This document shows, one piece after another, positions 32,105 to 41,770 of a stretch of DNA of 64,000 bases (its first letter is position 1; each line of letters begins with the position of its first letter). The notes under the pieces were generated by a model that saw only the letters and a program-made list of their open reading frames with translations, was not told the origin of the DNA and did not search any database. Location: assembly GCA_016703325.1 (NCBI GenBank), contig JADJCH010000016.1:62001-126000 (forward strand). The letters run 5' to 3'. This DNA is from Burkholderiales bacterium. GTDB taxonomy: Bacteria > Pseudomonadota > Gammaproteobacteria > Burkholderiales > Burkholderiaceae_C. A program made the position numbers and the translations under genes.

Positions 32105-35100
32105 ATGGCACAGGCCCCCGCAGCGCAGCAGGCATCCACGCTCACCCTGACCTTTGGCGGCAAGGCCATCGATACCAACGAGTGGCCGGCACAGCTGGGC
32201 GGCGCCACGCGCAGCGCGGCCGCAGGAACATCGAACGCTGCGGCGCAGCGTTTCCTGCCGCCGGACTACCTGGAGGTGCTGGGCGCCTGGGACCTGAGCC
32301 GCAGCGCGCGCGATGCAGCCGGTGGCGGCGAGCAGTCGGTGGCCGTGGCGCCCGGCCAGTTGCTGATGCTGGAGCTGCCGGACGGCTCGACGCTCTACAC
32401 CAGCGGCGAGCGGCTGCAGCAGGCACTGGAGCAGATGGGGTCGAAGGCACTGTCGGCCCCGCAGGACGGCAACACCGGCACCCATCGCAGCCTCAACCTG
32501 GACCAGTTGCGCGGCACGTCGGCCGACGCCTCCCGTGGGTTGCTGGAAAGCCTGGGGGGCCTGGTGTCCCGGATCTTCCTGCTGGGCACCCGCGGCTCGG
32601 ACGGCATCGTCGACGCCGCCCTGCAGCACCTGCGGGAACGGGGTGAGGAAGCGCTGGCCGACAAGCTCAGGGACGGCGCCGCCTGGGGCGCCAGTTACCT
32701 GGCCACGCGCGCGCTGATGTGGGCCATCGAGCGACAGCTCGACAGCCCCCCCGGCCTGCACCGCTGGGTGGGCAGCAGCGATTCGGCCGCCACCCTGCTG
32801 CCGCTGACCCCGGCCGAGCTGGCCGCCGATGCGTCCCAGGGCCCGCTGCTGGTGTTCATCCACGGCACGGCGTCCAGCACCCAGGGCAGCTTTGCCGACC
32901 TGCGCAGCGCAGCGGAGGCAGCCCGGCTGGACTGGGCGGGCCTGCAGGCCCGCTACGGCACGCGCATCCTGGCGCTGGAGCACCGCACCTTCTCCGAAAG
33001 CCCGATCGAAAACGCCCTGGCGCTGGCGCGCATGCTCCCGCCCGGCGCCCAGATCGACCTGGTGACCCACTCGCGCGGTGGCATCGTCGGCGACCTGATG
33101 ACGCTGGACTGGTCGGACGCCGAGCGCAACCAGGAGTGGATCGAGTCCTATGAACGCTTCCTGAACCGCGACCTGGCGCTCGACGCCGACGACCTGAAGG
33201 ACGCCGACCGGCGCGACCGCGCCGGCCTCCATGCCCTGGCCACGGAATGGCGCAGCCGCCGCTGGCAGGTGGGCCGCTATGTGCGGGTGGCCGCACCGGT
33301 GGGCGGCACCCGGCTGGCCGCGGGCAACATCGACCTGTTCCTGTCCTGCCTGCTGTCGCTGATCGGGCTGATTCCGGCGCTGCAGGTCAGCCCGCTGTTC
33401 CATGCCCTCAAGCGCATCACGCTGGAGGTGGCACGCAGCCGCACCGACCCCCACCGCGTGCCGGGGCTGGAAGCCATGCTGCCCGGCTCGCCGATGGCCC
33501 GGCTGCTGTACGGCGCGACGCCGCAGGCCAGCCTGCGGCTGGGCGTGATCGCCGGTGACGTGAAGGGTGCACCGCGCTTCTGGCGGCTGGCCGAGCTGCT
33601 GACCGACTGGGTGGCCTTCGGCCGCGAAGGCAACGACCTGGTGGTGGACACCGATTCCATGGCCACCGGCGTGGCCCGCAGCGGCCAGGCGGCACGCAAG
33701 TTCGTCGAAGGTGCGCAGGTCAGTCACTTCAACTACTTTGCCGATGCCGAATCGCGCCGCGCTCTGGCCGGCTGGCTCACCGCCGCCGCACAGGCGCAGG
33801 AGGTGGCCGAGTTCGAACCCATCGGGTCGAGTTTCCTGGCCTATGGCAGCGCAGCCACCGACCGCAGCGCAGCGGCGGACGGCAGTGACCGCAGTGAGCG
33901 TGGCCAGCGTGCCAGCGCCGACCGCCGGCCGGTGGTGATCGTGCTGCCCGGCATCATGGGCACCCACCTGGCGGTGGGTGGGCAGCGCATCTGGTTCAAC
34001 CCGCTGAAGCTGGTGAACAAGGGCCTGGAGAAGATCCGCTACCAGGGCGAGCGGGACGGCCGGGCGGCCGATGCCGCCGAGCCGGACCAGCTCTTCGACA
34101 GCGCCTACGGCGACCTCTGCCAGCACCTGAAGGACCAGGGCCACCGGGTGCTGACCTTCCCCTACGACTGGCGCCGGCCGCTGCCGGCCACGGCCGACCA
34201 GCTGGCCACGCTGCTGAACCAGACCCTCAATGAGGCCGAACCGGGGCGGCAACCCGGCGACAGCGCCGAGCTGCCGGTGCGCATCCTGGCGCACAGCATG
34301 GGCGGGCTGGTGGTGCGGGCCATGGCGGCCCGGCACCCGCAGCTCTGGCAGCGCTTCATCGGCCGCGAAGGCGCGCGTTTTGTCATGCTGGGCACCCCCA
34401 ACCGCGGCTCGCACCTGATGGTGGAAATGCTGCTCGGCAAGGGCGACACCGTGCGCCAGCTCGCCATGCTGGACCTGAAGCTGAAGCTCCAGGGGGTGCT
34501 GGACATCGTGGCCGGCTTCCCGGGTGCGGTGTCGCTGCTGCCGCATCCCTCGCTGCAGGTGCCGGGCAGTCTGGCGGTGGACAACTACCTGAACCCGCAG
34601 CTCTGGATCGACTGGAAGCCCCAGGTCTTCGATTTCTGGTTCGGTGACCGCCGCGTCGGTGTACCGACCGACGCTGCCCAGGACGGTGCGGCTGAGCTCT
34701 GGGCCCTGGGCGGCCTGAAGGAATGCCGGCTGCCGGTGACGTCAGCGCAGCAGGAGCGGGTGATCTACGTGGCCGGCCAGGCCGAACGCACCGCCTGCGG
34801 CGTGGCGCTGGCCGGCGGACGGCTGAAGATGCTGGGCAGCGCCCGGGGCGATGGCTCGGTGCTGTGGCAGTCCGGCCGCATCGAGGGCATCGGGGCGGTT
34901 TACCAGATGGAGGTGCCGCACGGCGACCTGGCGGCCACCGCCGAGCACTTCCCCGCGCTGACCGACCTGCTCACCGCCGGTCGCACCCGGCGGCTGCGGG
35001 AGGGCTGGCCGGTGGAAACGCAGCGGGGCGTCGAGGCGGAACGCGAAACCCTCTCCTCCTACGACGCCGGCCCCACCCCGCACCCCACCGACGAGGCCCT

Positions 35101-38100
35101 GCTCGCCGGTCTGCTGGGGCCCACGCGGCGGCGCGGCGGTGGGGTCCGGGGGGCCCGCAAGGCGGGCTCCAGCCCGCTGCAGGTGACCTGCCGGGCGATG
35201 GACCTGATCCACGCCACCGACCCGGTGCTGGTGGGCCATTACCAGCAGGACCCGATCTCCGGTGCAGAAGCGGTGATCGACCGACAGCTGGTGCGTGGCG
35301 AATTGAGCACACGACACCACCTGGGGCTCTACCCCGGTGCCATCGGAACGGCCACCGTGGTGCTGCTCGACGCCAACGAGGCCGAACGCCGCCGCGGCAG
35401 CCAGCGCGGCGCGGTCGTCACCGGGCTGGGCGAGATGGGCCAGCTCAGCGCCGGCTCGCTGACCGAGGCGGTTCGGTCCGCGGCGCTGCGATACCTGCTC
35501 AGTACGGTGGAACGCGCTGGCGGCTTCGAGGGTGACGGGCAGGCCCAGCGGCAGCCGCCGCTGGAGATCGGCCTGGCCACGCTGCTGCTGGGCCACAACT
35601 CCACCGCCAACATCGAGATCGCCGACTCGGTGCGCGCCCTGCTCAGCGGCGTGCTGGAGGCCAACCGGCAGTTCGACCAGGTGCGCCGCAGCGGTCGCAA
35701 GGTGCGCATCACCCGGCTGGAGATCATCGAGCGCTACCTGGACGTGGCCATCACCGCGACCCGGGCTCTGCAGAGCGTGGCCGAGGAACTCAATGCCGAC
35801 GCCGGCCTGGACGGCAGCCGCATCCATGCCGCCGCTGAACTGCAGCAGGGTGAGGGCTGGCGGCCCCGCCTGGCCGCCGCAGGCGGGGACAACTACTGGC
35901 CCCGGCTGATCGTCACCGAAGCCCAGCCAAACTGCCCGGACGAGGTCGCCAACGACAGCGGGCCCTCCGCCGGGGCAGACCCGGCAGCCGTTGCGCCGCC
36001 GGGCCAGCGCACCCCCTCCCGCCGCGCCGGCATCGCCGACCGGCTGCGTTATGTCTACCTGGCCCAGCGGGCCCGTGCCGAGACGGAGGTGCTGCAACGC
36101 CAGCCCGGACTGATCGAGAAGCTGGTGCAGATGTCCATCCACCAGCCCGGGCGGACGGCCGACCTGTCGCGCACCCTGTTCCAGCTGATGGTGCCGCTGG
36201 ACTTCAAGGAGGCCGCGCGCCAGACCGACAGGCTGGCGCTGCTGGTGGACGACCGCACCGCCAACATGCCCTGGGAGCTGCTGAGCAGCGACGGTGTCGA
36301 GCCGATGGTGGCCCGCACCGCCATGGTCCGCCAGTTCGAGACCAGCCAATGGCGCCGCCGCCCACGCTCCACCGTGGACCGCCTCGCCTATGTGGTGGGC
36401 AACCCCTCCACGAAGGGTTTCAAGGAGGCCTTCTCCGCCCCGGGCCGGCCGATCGACGACGATCCGGTCGACCTGCCGGGCGCCGAGGCCGAGGCCCGGG
36501 TCGTCAGCACCCTGCTGCGCAACGGCGGCTACCAGCCCACCGAATCGATCGGCCCACGCGAAAGTGCGCTGGAGGTGATCAACCGCCTGTTCCAGCGCCC
36601 CTACCGCATCGTTCACATCGCCGCACATGGCGAGTTCGAGCTCATGGCCGCGGACGGGTCACTGCGCAGCGGCGTGCTGCTGTCGGACGGGCTGCTGCTG
36701 ACGGCCGCCGAGATCGACCAGATGGAGGTGGTGCCGGACCTGGTGTTCCTGAACTGCTGCCATCTCGGCGTGGTGGACGACGGCCGCACACGTCGGCAGG
36801 TGCCCTACCACCGCCTCGCGGCCAGCCTGGCGCGGCAGTTGATCGACATGGGCGTGCGCGCGGTGGTGGTGGCCGGCTGGGCGGTGGACGACGCTGCCGC
36901 CAAACTCTTTGCCGAGACCTTCTACCAGGGCCTGCTGCAGCAGCGCCTGCCCTTCGGCATGGCGGTGGCCGAAGCCCGACGTGCCGTGCTCAAGACCCAT
37001 CCGCGCACCAACACCTGGGGGGCCTACCAGGCCTACGGCGACCCGGGTTTCCTGATCGACCCGACGATGGGCCAGGACAGTGGCAGCGCAGCAGCCGCTG
37101 CACCTCAACCCCCAGGCGTCCGCCAGGAACCGCCCTTTGTGGCGCCGCAGGAACTGGTCGATGCGCTGGAGCAGCTGGAAGAGCGACAGAAGGCACGCAT
37201 CGCCAGCTCCGCCGGCGAGCGCAGTCCGACCGACTTTGCCGCCCTGAAGCGGCAGGTGGACGGCCTGCTGCGCCGCGCGCCACCCGGCGCGAACTGGGCC
37301 GAGCGGGGCGACGTGGCCTGTGCGATCGGCACGCTGTACGCCGCCTTCGGCCCGGCCGGCTACACCGAAGCCATCGCCCATCTGGCCCGCGCTGCACAGG
37401 ATGAAAACGAGGCACAACGTGTGCCGCTCAAGGCCCTGGAAACCCTGGCCAACCTGGAATCCCGCCATGGGGAGCGCCAACGCGACGCCGCAGCGGTGGA
37501 GCGGGCGCAGGCGCGGCTGAAGGGGCTGATCAGCGCGGCCGGTGACGCCAGCGACCACCCCACCACCGCCACCCCGGAGCGCTGCAGCCTGCTGGGCAGC
37601 GCACTGAAGCGCCACGCCGCATTGAAGGCAGCCTCAGACGACACCGACCCCGCCGCGCTGCGAACGCTGCTCGCAGCCTCGGCCGAGTGGTACCGCCGCG
37701 GCGAGCGGACCAGTGCAGCCCTCTACCCCCGACTGAATCGCATGACGCTGGACGCACTGGTGCTGGAGTCCGTCGAGCCCGGCCATGCGCGCCGGATCGG
37801 TGAAGAAGCCGACGACATCGCCCGCCAGGCTGCGGCGAACTTCATCACCAGCCGGGACTACTTCGACGCTCTGATGCCCGCCGACGCGGCCGTCGCCAAA
37901 GCCCTGGTCAGCGGCCGGCTGGACGACCCGGCGCGCAGCGCCGGGGAGGTGGAGTCCCTGTTCCAGCAGTACGAAGCCGCGCGCCGCAGCCTGCCGGAAA
38001 GTGGTCGCTCGATGGACTCGGTGCGCAGCAACCTCGAGCTGCTGGCCCGCTTTGCCCGGCGCCTGGGCCCGCCGGAGCGGGCCGACGCCCTGGGGCAGTT

Positions 38101-38959
38101 GGCGGCGCGCTGGTCGCCGCGGGCCGAGGGAGATGAAGGTGGAGGTGGAGGTGCCGCAACCGAGGCGTCGCGTGCAGCCCCCTCCGCAGCGTCTGCCACG
38201 GGCGCGGGCAAGACCCCACGCAAGCCGTCAGCCAAGACAGCGGCCAAAGCGGCGACCCGACCGTGGCCGAAGTCATCCGCACGGGGCCTGGAGGGCGCTG
38301 CAGCGTTGACCGCCGGCCAGGTCAGCGCCCACTTCAGTCTGCAGGAGCTCACCGCCTCCGACACCGCCCGGGCCAGGGGCATTGCCAACCAGCCCGGCCC
38401 GGCCGAACTCCGGCGCATGAAGGCCCTGTGCGAGCAGGTGCTGGAGCCGCTGCGCACGGCGCTGGGCAAGCCGATCACCATCAACTCCTGCTACCGCGGC
38501 CCGGAACTCAATGCCGCCGTGGGTGGCGCGGCCAACAGCCAGCACGTCAGCGGACAGGCGGCCGACATCAAGGTGGGCGGCATGACGGTGCTGGCGCTGT
38601 TCCAGCACATCCTCCAGCAGGGCCTGCCCTTCGATCAGCTGATCTACGAGGCCCCCAGCGCCACCTCCCAGTGGGTGCACATCTCCTACAACGCCGACGG
38701 CAACCGCAGCCAGATCCTCAACGCGGTGTTCAAACCCGGCCAGCGCACCAGCTACCTGGGGCTGACCCGGGAGCAGGCGCTGGCGCTGAAGCCGACCGCA
38801 GCCAGCCGGTCCGCTCGGCGTGCACAGGCTTCAGAGCCCGCTGCGGAGCCGGGCTACGAAGAGCGAGGGGACGAGCCTGACGAGCTTCCGGCCGAAAAAC
38901 CGCGCAGAAGCCGAAGCCCTCGCCGGGCCCGGACAGGGGGAACGCAAGGGGAGGGTTGA
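32105..38959 (+). CDS. Giant CHAT-domain protein with alpha/beta hydrolase, LCAT-like lipase and C-terminal M15 peptidase
   Basis: 2284 aa; ATG 32105 has AGGAGG 5 nt upstream. Order of domains: a lipase-like alpha/beta hydrolase with an HG near 256 and nucleophile S323 (THSRGG); an LCAT-like acyltransferase/lipase with LPGIMGTH near 615 and nucleophile S731 (AHSMGG); a central alpha/beta region (about 1000-1290); a CHAT caspase-like protease with catalytic H1508 (IAAHG) and C1552 (LNCCHLG); a helical, TPR-like region (about 1690-2040); a low-complexity linker (Lys/Ala/Thr); and an M15-type peptidoglycan peptidase with H2147 and D2154 (QHVSGQAAD) and H2192 (WVHIS). All catalytic residues I can check are present. 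No signal peptide is seen, so it is cytoplasmic until activated. Likely a conflict or cell-death effector. Confidence 0.85.
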   Translation: MAQAPAAQQASTLTLTFGGKAIDTNEWPAQLGGATRSAAAGTSNAAAQRFLPPDYLEVLGAWDLSRSARDAAGGGEQSVAVAPGQLLMLELPDGSTLYTSGERLQQALEQMGSKALSAPQDGNTGTHRSLNLDQLRGTSADASRGLLESLGGLVSRIFLLGTRGSDGIVDAALQHLRERGEEALADKLRDGAAWGASYLATRALMWAIERQLDSPPGLHRWVGSSDSAATLLPLTPAELAADASQGPLLVFIHGTASSTQGSFADLRSAAEAARLDWAGLQARYGTRILALEHRTFSESPIENALALARMLPPGAQIDLVTHSRGGIVGDLMTLDWSDAERNQEWIESYERFLNRDLALDADDLKDADRRDRAGLHALATEWRSRRWQVGRYVRVAAPVGGTRLAAGNIDLFLSCLLSLIGLIPALQVSPLFHALKRITLEVARSRTDPHRVPGLEAMLPGSPMARLLYGATPQASLRLGVIAGDVKGAPRFWRLAELLTDWVAFGREGNDLVVDTDSMATGVARSGQAARKFVEGAQVSHFNYFADAESRRALAGWLTAAAQAQEVAEFEPIGSSFLAYGSAATDRSAAADGSDRSERGQRASADRRPVVIVLPGIMGTHLAVGGQRIWFNPLKLVNKGLEKIRYQGERDGRAADAAEPDQLFDSAYGDLCQHLKDQGHRVLTFPYDWRRPLPATADQLATLLNQTLNEAEPGRQPGDSAELPVRILAHSMGGLVVRAMAARHPQLWQRFIGREGARFVMLGTPNRGSHLMVEMLLGKGDTVRQLAMLDLKLKLQGVLDIVAGFPGAVSLLPHPSLQVPGSLAVDNYLNPQLWIDWKPQVFDFWFGDRRVGVPTDAAQDGAAELWALGGLKECRLPVTSAQQERVIYVAGQAERTACGVALAGGRLKMLGSARGDGSVLWQSGRIEGIGAVYQMEVPHGDLAATAEHFPALTDLLTAGRTRRLREGWPVETQRGVEAERETLSSYDAGPTPHPTDEALLAGLLGPTRRRGGGVRGARKAGSSPLQVTCRAMDLIHATDPVLVGHYQQDPISGAEAVIDRQLVRGELSTRHHLGLYPGAIGTATVVLLDANEAERRRGSQRGAVVTGLGEMGQLSAGSLTEAVRSAALRYLLSTVERAGGFEGDGQAQRQPPLEIGLATLLLGHNSTANIEIADSVRALLSGVLEANRQFDQVRRSGRKVRITRLEIIERYLDVAITATRALQSVAEELNADAGLDGSRIHAAAELQQGEGWRPRLAAAGGDNYWPRLIVTEAQPNCPDEVANDSGPSAGADPAAVAPPGQRTPSRRAGIADRLRYVYLAQRARAETEVLQRQPGLIEKLVQMSIHQPGRTADLSRTLFQLMVPLDFKEAARQTDRLALLVDDRTANMPWELLSSDGVEPMVARTAMVRQFETSQWRRRPRSTVDRLAYVVGNPSTKGFKEAFSAPGRPIDDDPVDLPGAEAEARVVSTLLRNGGYQPTESIGPRESALEVINRLFQRPYRIVHIAAHGEFELMAADGSLRSGVLLSDGLLLTAAEIDQMEVVPDLVFLNCCHLGVVDDGRTRRQVPYHRLAASLARQLIDMGVRAVVVAGWAVDDAAAKLFAETFYQGLLQQRLPFGMAVAEARRAVLKTHPRTNTWGAYQAYGDPGFLIDPTMGQDSGSAAAAAPQPPGVRQEPPFVAPQELVDALEQLEERQKARIASSAGERSPTDFAALKRQVDGLLRRAPPGANWAERGDVACAIGTLYAAFGPAGYTEAIAHLARAAQDENEAQRVPLKALETLANLESRHGERQRDAAAVERAQARLKGLISAAGDASDHPTTATPERCSLLGSALKRHAALKAASDDTDPAALRTLLAASAEWYRRGERTSAALYPRLNRMTLDALVLESVEPGHARRIGEEADDIARQAAANFITSRDYFDALMPADAAVAKALVSGRLDDPARSAGEVESLFQQYEAARRSLPESGRSMDSVRSNLELLARFARRLGPPERADALGQLAARWSPRAEGDEGGGGGAATEASRAAPSAASATGAGKTPRKPSAKTAAKAATRPWPKSSARGLEGAAALTAGQVSAHFSLQELTASDTARARGIANQPGPAELRRMKALCEQVLEPLRTALGKPITINSCYRGPELNAAVGGAANSQHVSGQAADIKVGGMTVLALFQHILQQGLPFDQLIYEAPSATSQWVHISYNADGNRSQILNAVFKPGQRTSYLGLTREQALALKPTAASRSARRAQASEPAAEPGYEERGDEPDELPAEKPRRSRSPRRARTGGTQGEG

Positions 38960-39068
38960 AGCGGCTGGGAGCTGAACCGGCTGGTTGGGCCGATCGGGCT
39001 GAACGGGCCGATCGGGCCAAAAGGCCAGTCGGCCCCTCCCTCGCGGAACACCGACGCCGGCTGCCGCA
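38960..39068. other. Convergent CHAT/TIR intergenic region with duplicated palindrome
   Basis: 109 nt between the stop codons. It contains two copies of GGGCCGATCGGGC (38987-38999 and 39005-39017), each nearly self-complementary, so they could fold into hairpins on both strands and serve as a shared transcription end. No U-tract typical of a rho-independent terminator is present. Confidence 0.35.
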
Positions 39069-40355
39069 TCAATCCACGGCGGCCGACAGACGTCGGCGCC
39101 GATAGGCCCGCGCAGCGCGGTAGGCCAGTGCCAGCAGTTCGCTGTCACTGTCGTAGACCTGCAGCTCCATGCCGCGCAGCATGAAGGGCTGCTGGCGGTA
39201 GGGGCCTGCGGCCACCAGGGTGCAGTCCACCCCCGCGCCCCGGGCCACTCCGGCTTCGATGCAGGTGTTCAGGTTGTTGCCGCTGATGTCCGCCAGCACC
39301 CAGACCGCGTCGCGGATCAGCTGGATCAGCGTGCTGTGCACCGCATCGCCCTGCACCTGCTCACCCAGGACACAACGCAGGCCGGCTGCACGCTGGATCA
39401 GGCGACGCAAGGTCAGGTTGCGTGAGCGGTGTTCGGCATCGAAGTCCACCGCCAGAAAGAGGTGACCGGCCCGCGGGCGGGATCGGCAGCGCTCGATGAA
39501 ATCCTGTGCCAGCTCCTCCAGGTCGGCGGGCAGGGGCTGCCCTTCGTTGCCGTCGGCACGGCAGCCCACCGGCAGGTCAGACGGCAGGTCGGCCCCCTGC
39601 TCGGCCACCACCAACAGGGGCAGGCGCAGTTGCTGGGCCGTGCGCGCCTCGCGGATGAAGTGCTTGAGTCGGTCGTCGTCGGGGCTGCGTGGGCGGTTGG
39701 GGATGATGCTGAGCACCCCCGCGCAGCTGCGCATGATGGCGCGCACCCGGTCGCCGCTGAAACTGGGCCAGTCCGGTGAGTCGCCGATCAGGCGCAGCCC
39801 CGGCCGCTCCAGTTGCTGGAGCACCCGCCGCGCCAGCGCCTGCTCGTGCCCAACCTTCCAGCTCAGGCTGACGTAGAGGTCCAACGGCGGCTCGGCCACG
39901 TCCAGCTCACCGGCCTCGCCGGACAGGGCCTCCAGCAGCTCGGCCCAGGCTGAAAGCTCGCCGCGACGTTCACCTGCCAGGTCCACCCACTTGGTGCTTT
40001 GCAGGAAGTCCGGCAGCTCGCAGTCCTCGATGCGCACCGGAATGACCCGGAAATCGCGCGCGTCGGCGCGGTTGCGTTCGGTGCAGGCCAGATTCCACTC
40101 ATCCTCCACCCAGCCAGAGGCCACCGAGGCCTGCGACAACACGATCAACGCGCTGCGGCACTGCGCGATCGCCCGCCCCAGCTCCGAGGCGATCTTGGAG
40201 CCGGCCGGCAGGTGCACTGCGTCGTACCAGATCTGCAGTCCCGCCCGTTCCAGCCAAGCGTGCAGGCTGTCCACCACCGCCTTGTCCGCATGGGCATGGC
40301 TGAGGAAGGTGTCCCAGGGGCGCTGGCGCAGCGGTTGGCGGGCGGGCTCGGCCAT
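39069..40355 (-). CDS. TIR-domain protein with second TIR-like and Rossmann/SLOG-like C-terminal domains
   Basis: 428 aa. Residues 14-140 are a TIR domain: WDTFLSHAHADKAVVDSLHA at the first strand and helix, WYDAVHLPAGSKI (BB-loop region), and SGWVEDEW, where E86 is in the place of the catalytic glutamate of TIR NADases. Residues about 155-260 look like a second, degenerate TIR-like fold (LYVSLSWKVGHEQALARRV, later FIREARTAQQLRLPLLVV). The C-terminal part has ADISGNNLNTCIEAGVARG, a pattern also found in the next gene upstream (ADLTGANANVFYELGLRHG). Bacterial TIR enzymes usually degrade NAD+ in defence systems. The gene follows the TRAFs-binding gene after 9 nt and overlapping its own SD, so the pair is co-translated. 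It converges on the CHAT gene. Confidence 0.85.
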   Translation of the reverse strand: MAEPARQPLRQRPWDTFLSHAHADKAVVDSLHAWLERAGLQIWYDAVHLPAGSKIASELGRAIAQCRSALIVLSQASVASGWVEDEWNLACTERNRADARDFRVIPVRIEDCELPDFLQSTKWVDLAGERRGELSAWAELLEALSGEAGELDVAEPPLDLYVSLSWKVGHEQALARRVLQQLERPGLRLIGDSPDWPSFSGDRVRAIMRSCAGVLSIIPNRPRSPDDDRLKHFIREARTAQQLRLPLLVVAEQGADLPSDLPVGCRADGNEGQPLPADLEELAQDFIERCRSRPRAGHLFLAVDFDAEHRSRNLTLRRLIQRAAGLRCVLGEQVQGDAVHSTLIQLIRDAVWVLADISGNNLNTCIEAGVARGAGVDCTLVAAGPYRQQPFMLRGMELQVYDSDSELLALAYRAARAYRRRRLSAAVD

Positions 40356-40364
40356 GGGGTCACC

Positions 40365-41726
40365 TCAGCCCGGCGTACCGGCACGCCGCAGCAGTGCAGC
40401 CTCGATGTCGTCGGCCCAGGCCAGCGATTCACCTCGCAGGTGGCGCCGCTCGCGGATCAGCCGCAGGTTGTTGGCGGTGGTCTGCGGCTCCCAGATTTCC
40501 CGCACCGCCGCCAACGCTGCAGAGGTGGCTTTGACGGCCGCCGCCTGCTGGCGGGACAGCACCGCCAGCTCGAGCAGGGTTGCATGGTCCCAGTAGTCCG
40601 GTGTGCCCTTGGCGATGCGCCGTCCGACCGCATAGGTCACCACCGGCAGCAGCTCCGCCTGGCGCGGGTCCGGCTCATCCTTCAACTCCATCAGCGTCAC
40701 GGCATTCACACCCGGGTAGGCATCGCGCCAGTCGGCTTCGAAGCCGGCCAGGTAGGTCTCCACCGCCTTGTCCAGCCAGCCCAGGGCCTCGAAAACATGG
40801 CCCGCCTTGCGCTCGATCTCCCAGCGGTCCTTGTAGACCCGGCCGAGCAGGCCGTTGGTCTCGCTGCTGGCGCCGAACTGGGTGATCAGGTCTTTCAGCA
40901 CCTGTTCCGCCTCGTCGCGCCGGCCCAGGCGGTTGAGCGCGAAGCCCAGCTGCTCGCGCACCATGCGGCTGCGCGCCAGCGGTGCGGGCATGGCCTCGGC
41001 CAGGGCCAGCATCGCGGCCCAGTTGGAAGTGGCGCGGTGCGACAGGTACAGGTCGATCACCACCCCGGCCTCCAGCGCGGCCAGGTCGCCCAGCTGGGCG
41101 GCCACCGCCTCCACCGCCGCTTTCGCATCCGCTCCGGCACGGCGGGCCTGGGCGAGCCTCTCGCGGGCGTCGACAGCGTACTGGGCCCGCTCGCGGAACA
41201 CGTCTGTCTTCAACCGGGAGATGTCCGGTGGGGCGTAGCCTTCCACCAGCTGGAACACCGGGCTGTCGCGCATCGGCTCACCCGCGGCACGCTGCGCCTC
41301 CTGCAGCAGACGGGTCAGGCCCTGCACCGTGGCGACAGCATCCGCCGGCCGGCCGTCCGTCCCGAGGGTGTACGGCAGGGTGCGCAGCGGGCCGACGTCG
41401 AAGGGCAGGCGGTCGGTCTGGCCAGACAGCAGCACCGTGGTGGCCGGCCGGATGCCGTGGCGCAGCCCCAGCTCGTAGAAGACGTTGGCGTTGGCACCGG
41501 TGAGGTCGGCCACCGCGTAGTCGCACAGGATCAGCCGCTCGTACATCGGCTTGTGGATCACGCCGCCGGCCAGCTCCTCATCGGCGCGCAGCGGCTCCAG
41601 GCCGGCGGCGCGGATGCCTGGCTCAATCAGGTCGCGGTACACCGCATCAAAGTCCACCGTGAGGCCGCTGGGGATGGGCTTGCGGCCGAAGGGCATCAAC
41701 ACGAAGCACAGGGGCGGCAAGCTCAT
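40365..41726 (-). CDS. Rossmann (TIR/SLOG-like) domain protein with MAP3K TRAFs-binding (DUF4071) domain
   Basis: 453 aa with GAGGAG before ATG 41726. Residues 1-130 form an alpha/beta domain beginning CFVLMPFGRKP and containing ADLTGANANVFYELGLRHG, a pattern seen in nucleotide- or sugar-nucleotide-sensing Rossmann domains. The remaining 300 residues are helical TPR-like repeats, including LGRVYKDRWEIERKAG and DAYPGVNAVTLMEL, the signature of the TRAFs-binding/DUF4071 family. Such proteins are recurrent partners of TIR, CHAT and other effector domains in bacterial conflict systems, probably as sensors or scaffolds. It is immediately upstream of the TIR gene on the same strand and probably recruits or regulates it. 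Confidence 0.85.
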   Translation of the reverse strand: MSLPPLCFVLMPFGRKPIPSGLTVDFDAVYRDLIEPGIRAAGLEPLRADEELAGGVIHKPMYERLILCDYAVADLTGANANVFYELGLRHGIRPATTVLLSGQTDRLPFDVGPLRTLPYTLGTDGRPADAVATVQGLTRLLQEAQRAAGEPMRDSPVFQLVEGYAPPDISRLKTDVFRERAQYAVDARERLAQARRAGADAKAAVEAVAAQLGDLAALEAGVVIDLYLSHRATSNWAAMLALAEAMPAPLARSRMVREQLGFALNRLGRRDEAEQVLKDLITQFGASSETNGLLGRVYKDRWEIERKAGHVFEALGWLDKAVETYLAGFEADWRDAYPGVNAVTLMELKDEPDPRQAELLPVVTYAVGRRIAKGTPDYWDHATLLELAVLSRQQAAAVKATSAALAAVREIWEPQTTANNLRLIRERRHLRGESLAWADDIEAALLRRAGTPG

Positions 41727-41770
41727 GGCGATCTCCTCGGTGGGCAGTGGGAGCGGACGTTGAGGCGGGA

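Noticed and set aside
31994..34546. Minus-strand frame (850 codons) inside the CHAT gene
   Set aside because: Antisense to a protein with clear catalytic motifs; composition Gln/His/Gly-rich, typical of antisense translation in high-GC DNA.
34742..36628. Second minus-strand frame (628 codons) inside the CHAT gene
   Set aside because: Same reason as above; no family features in the translation.
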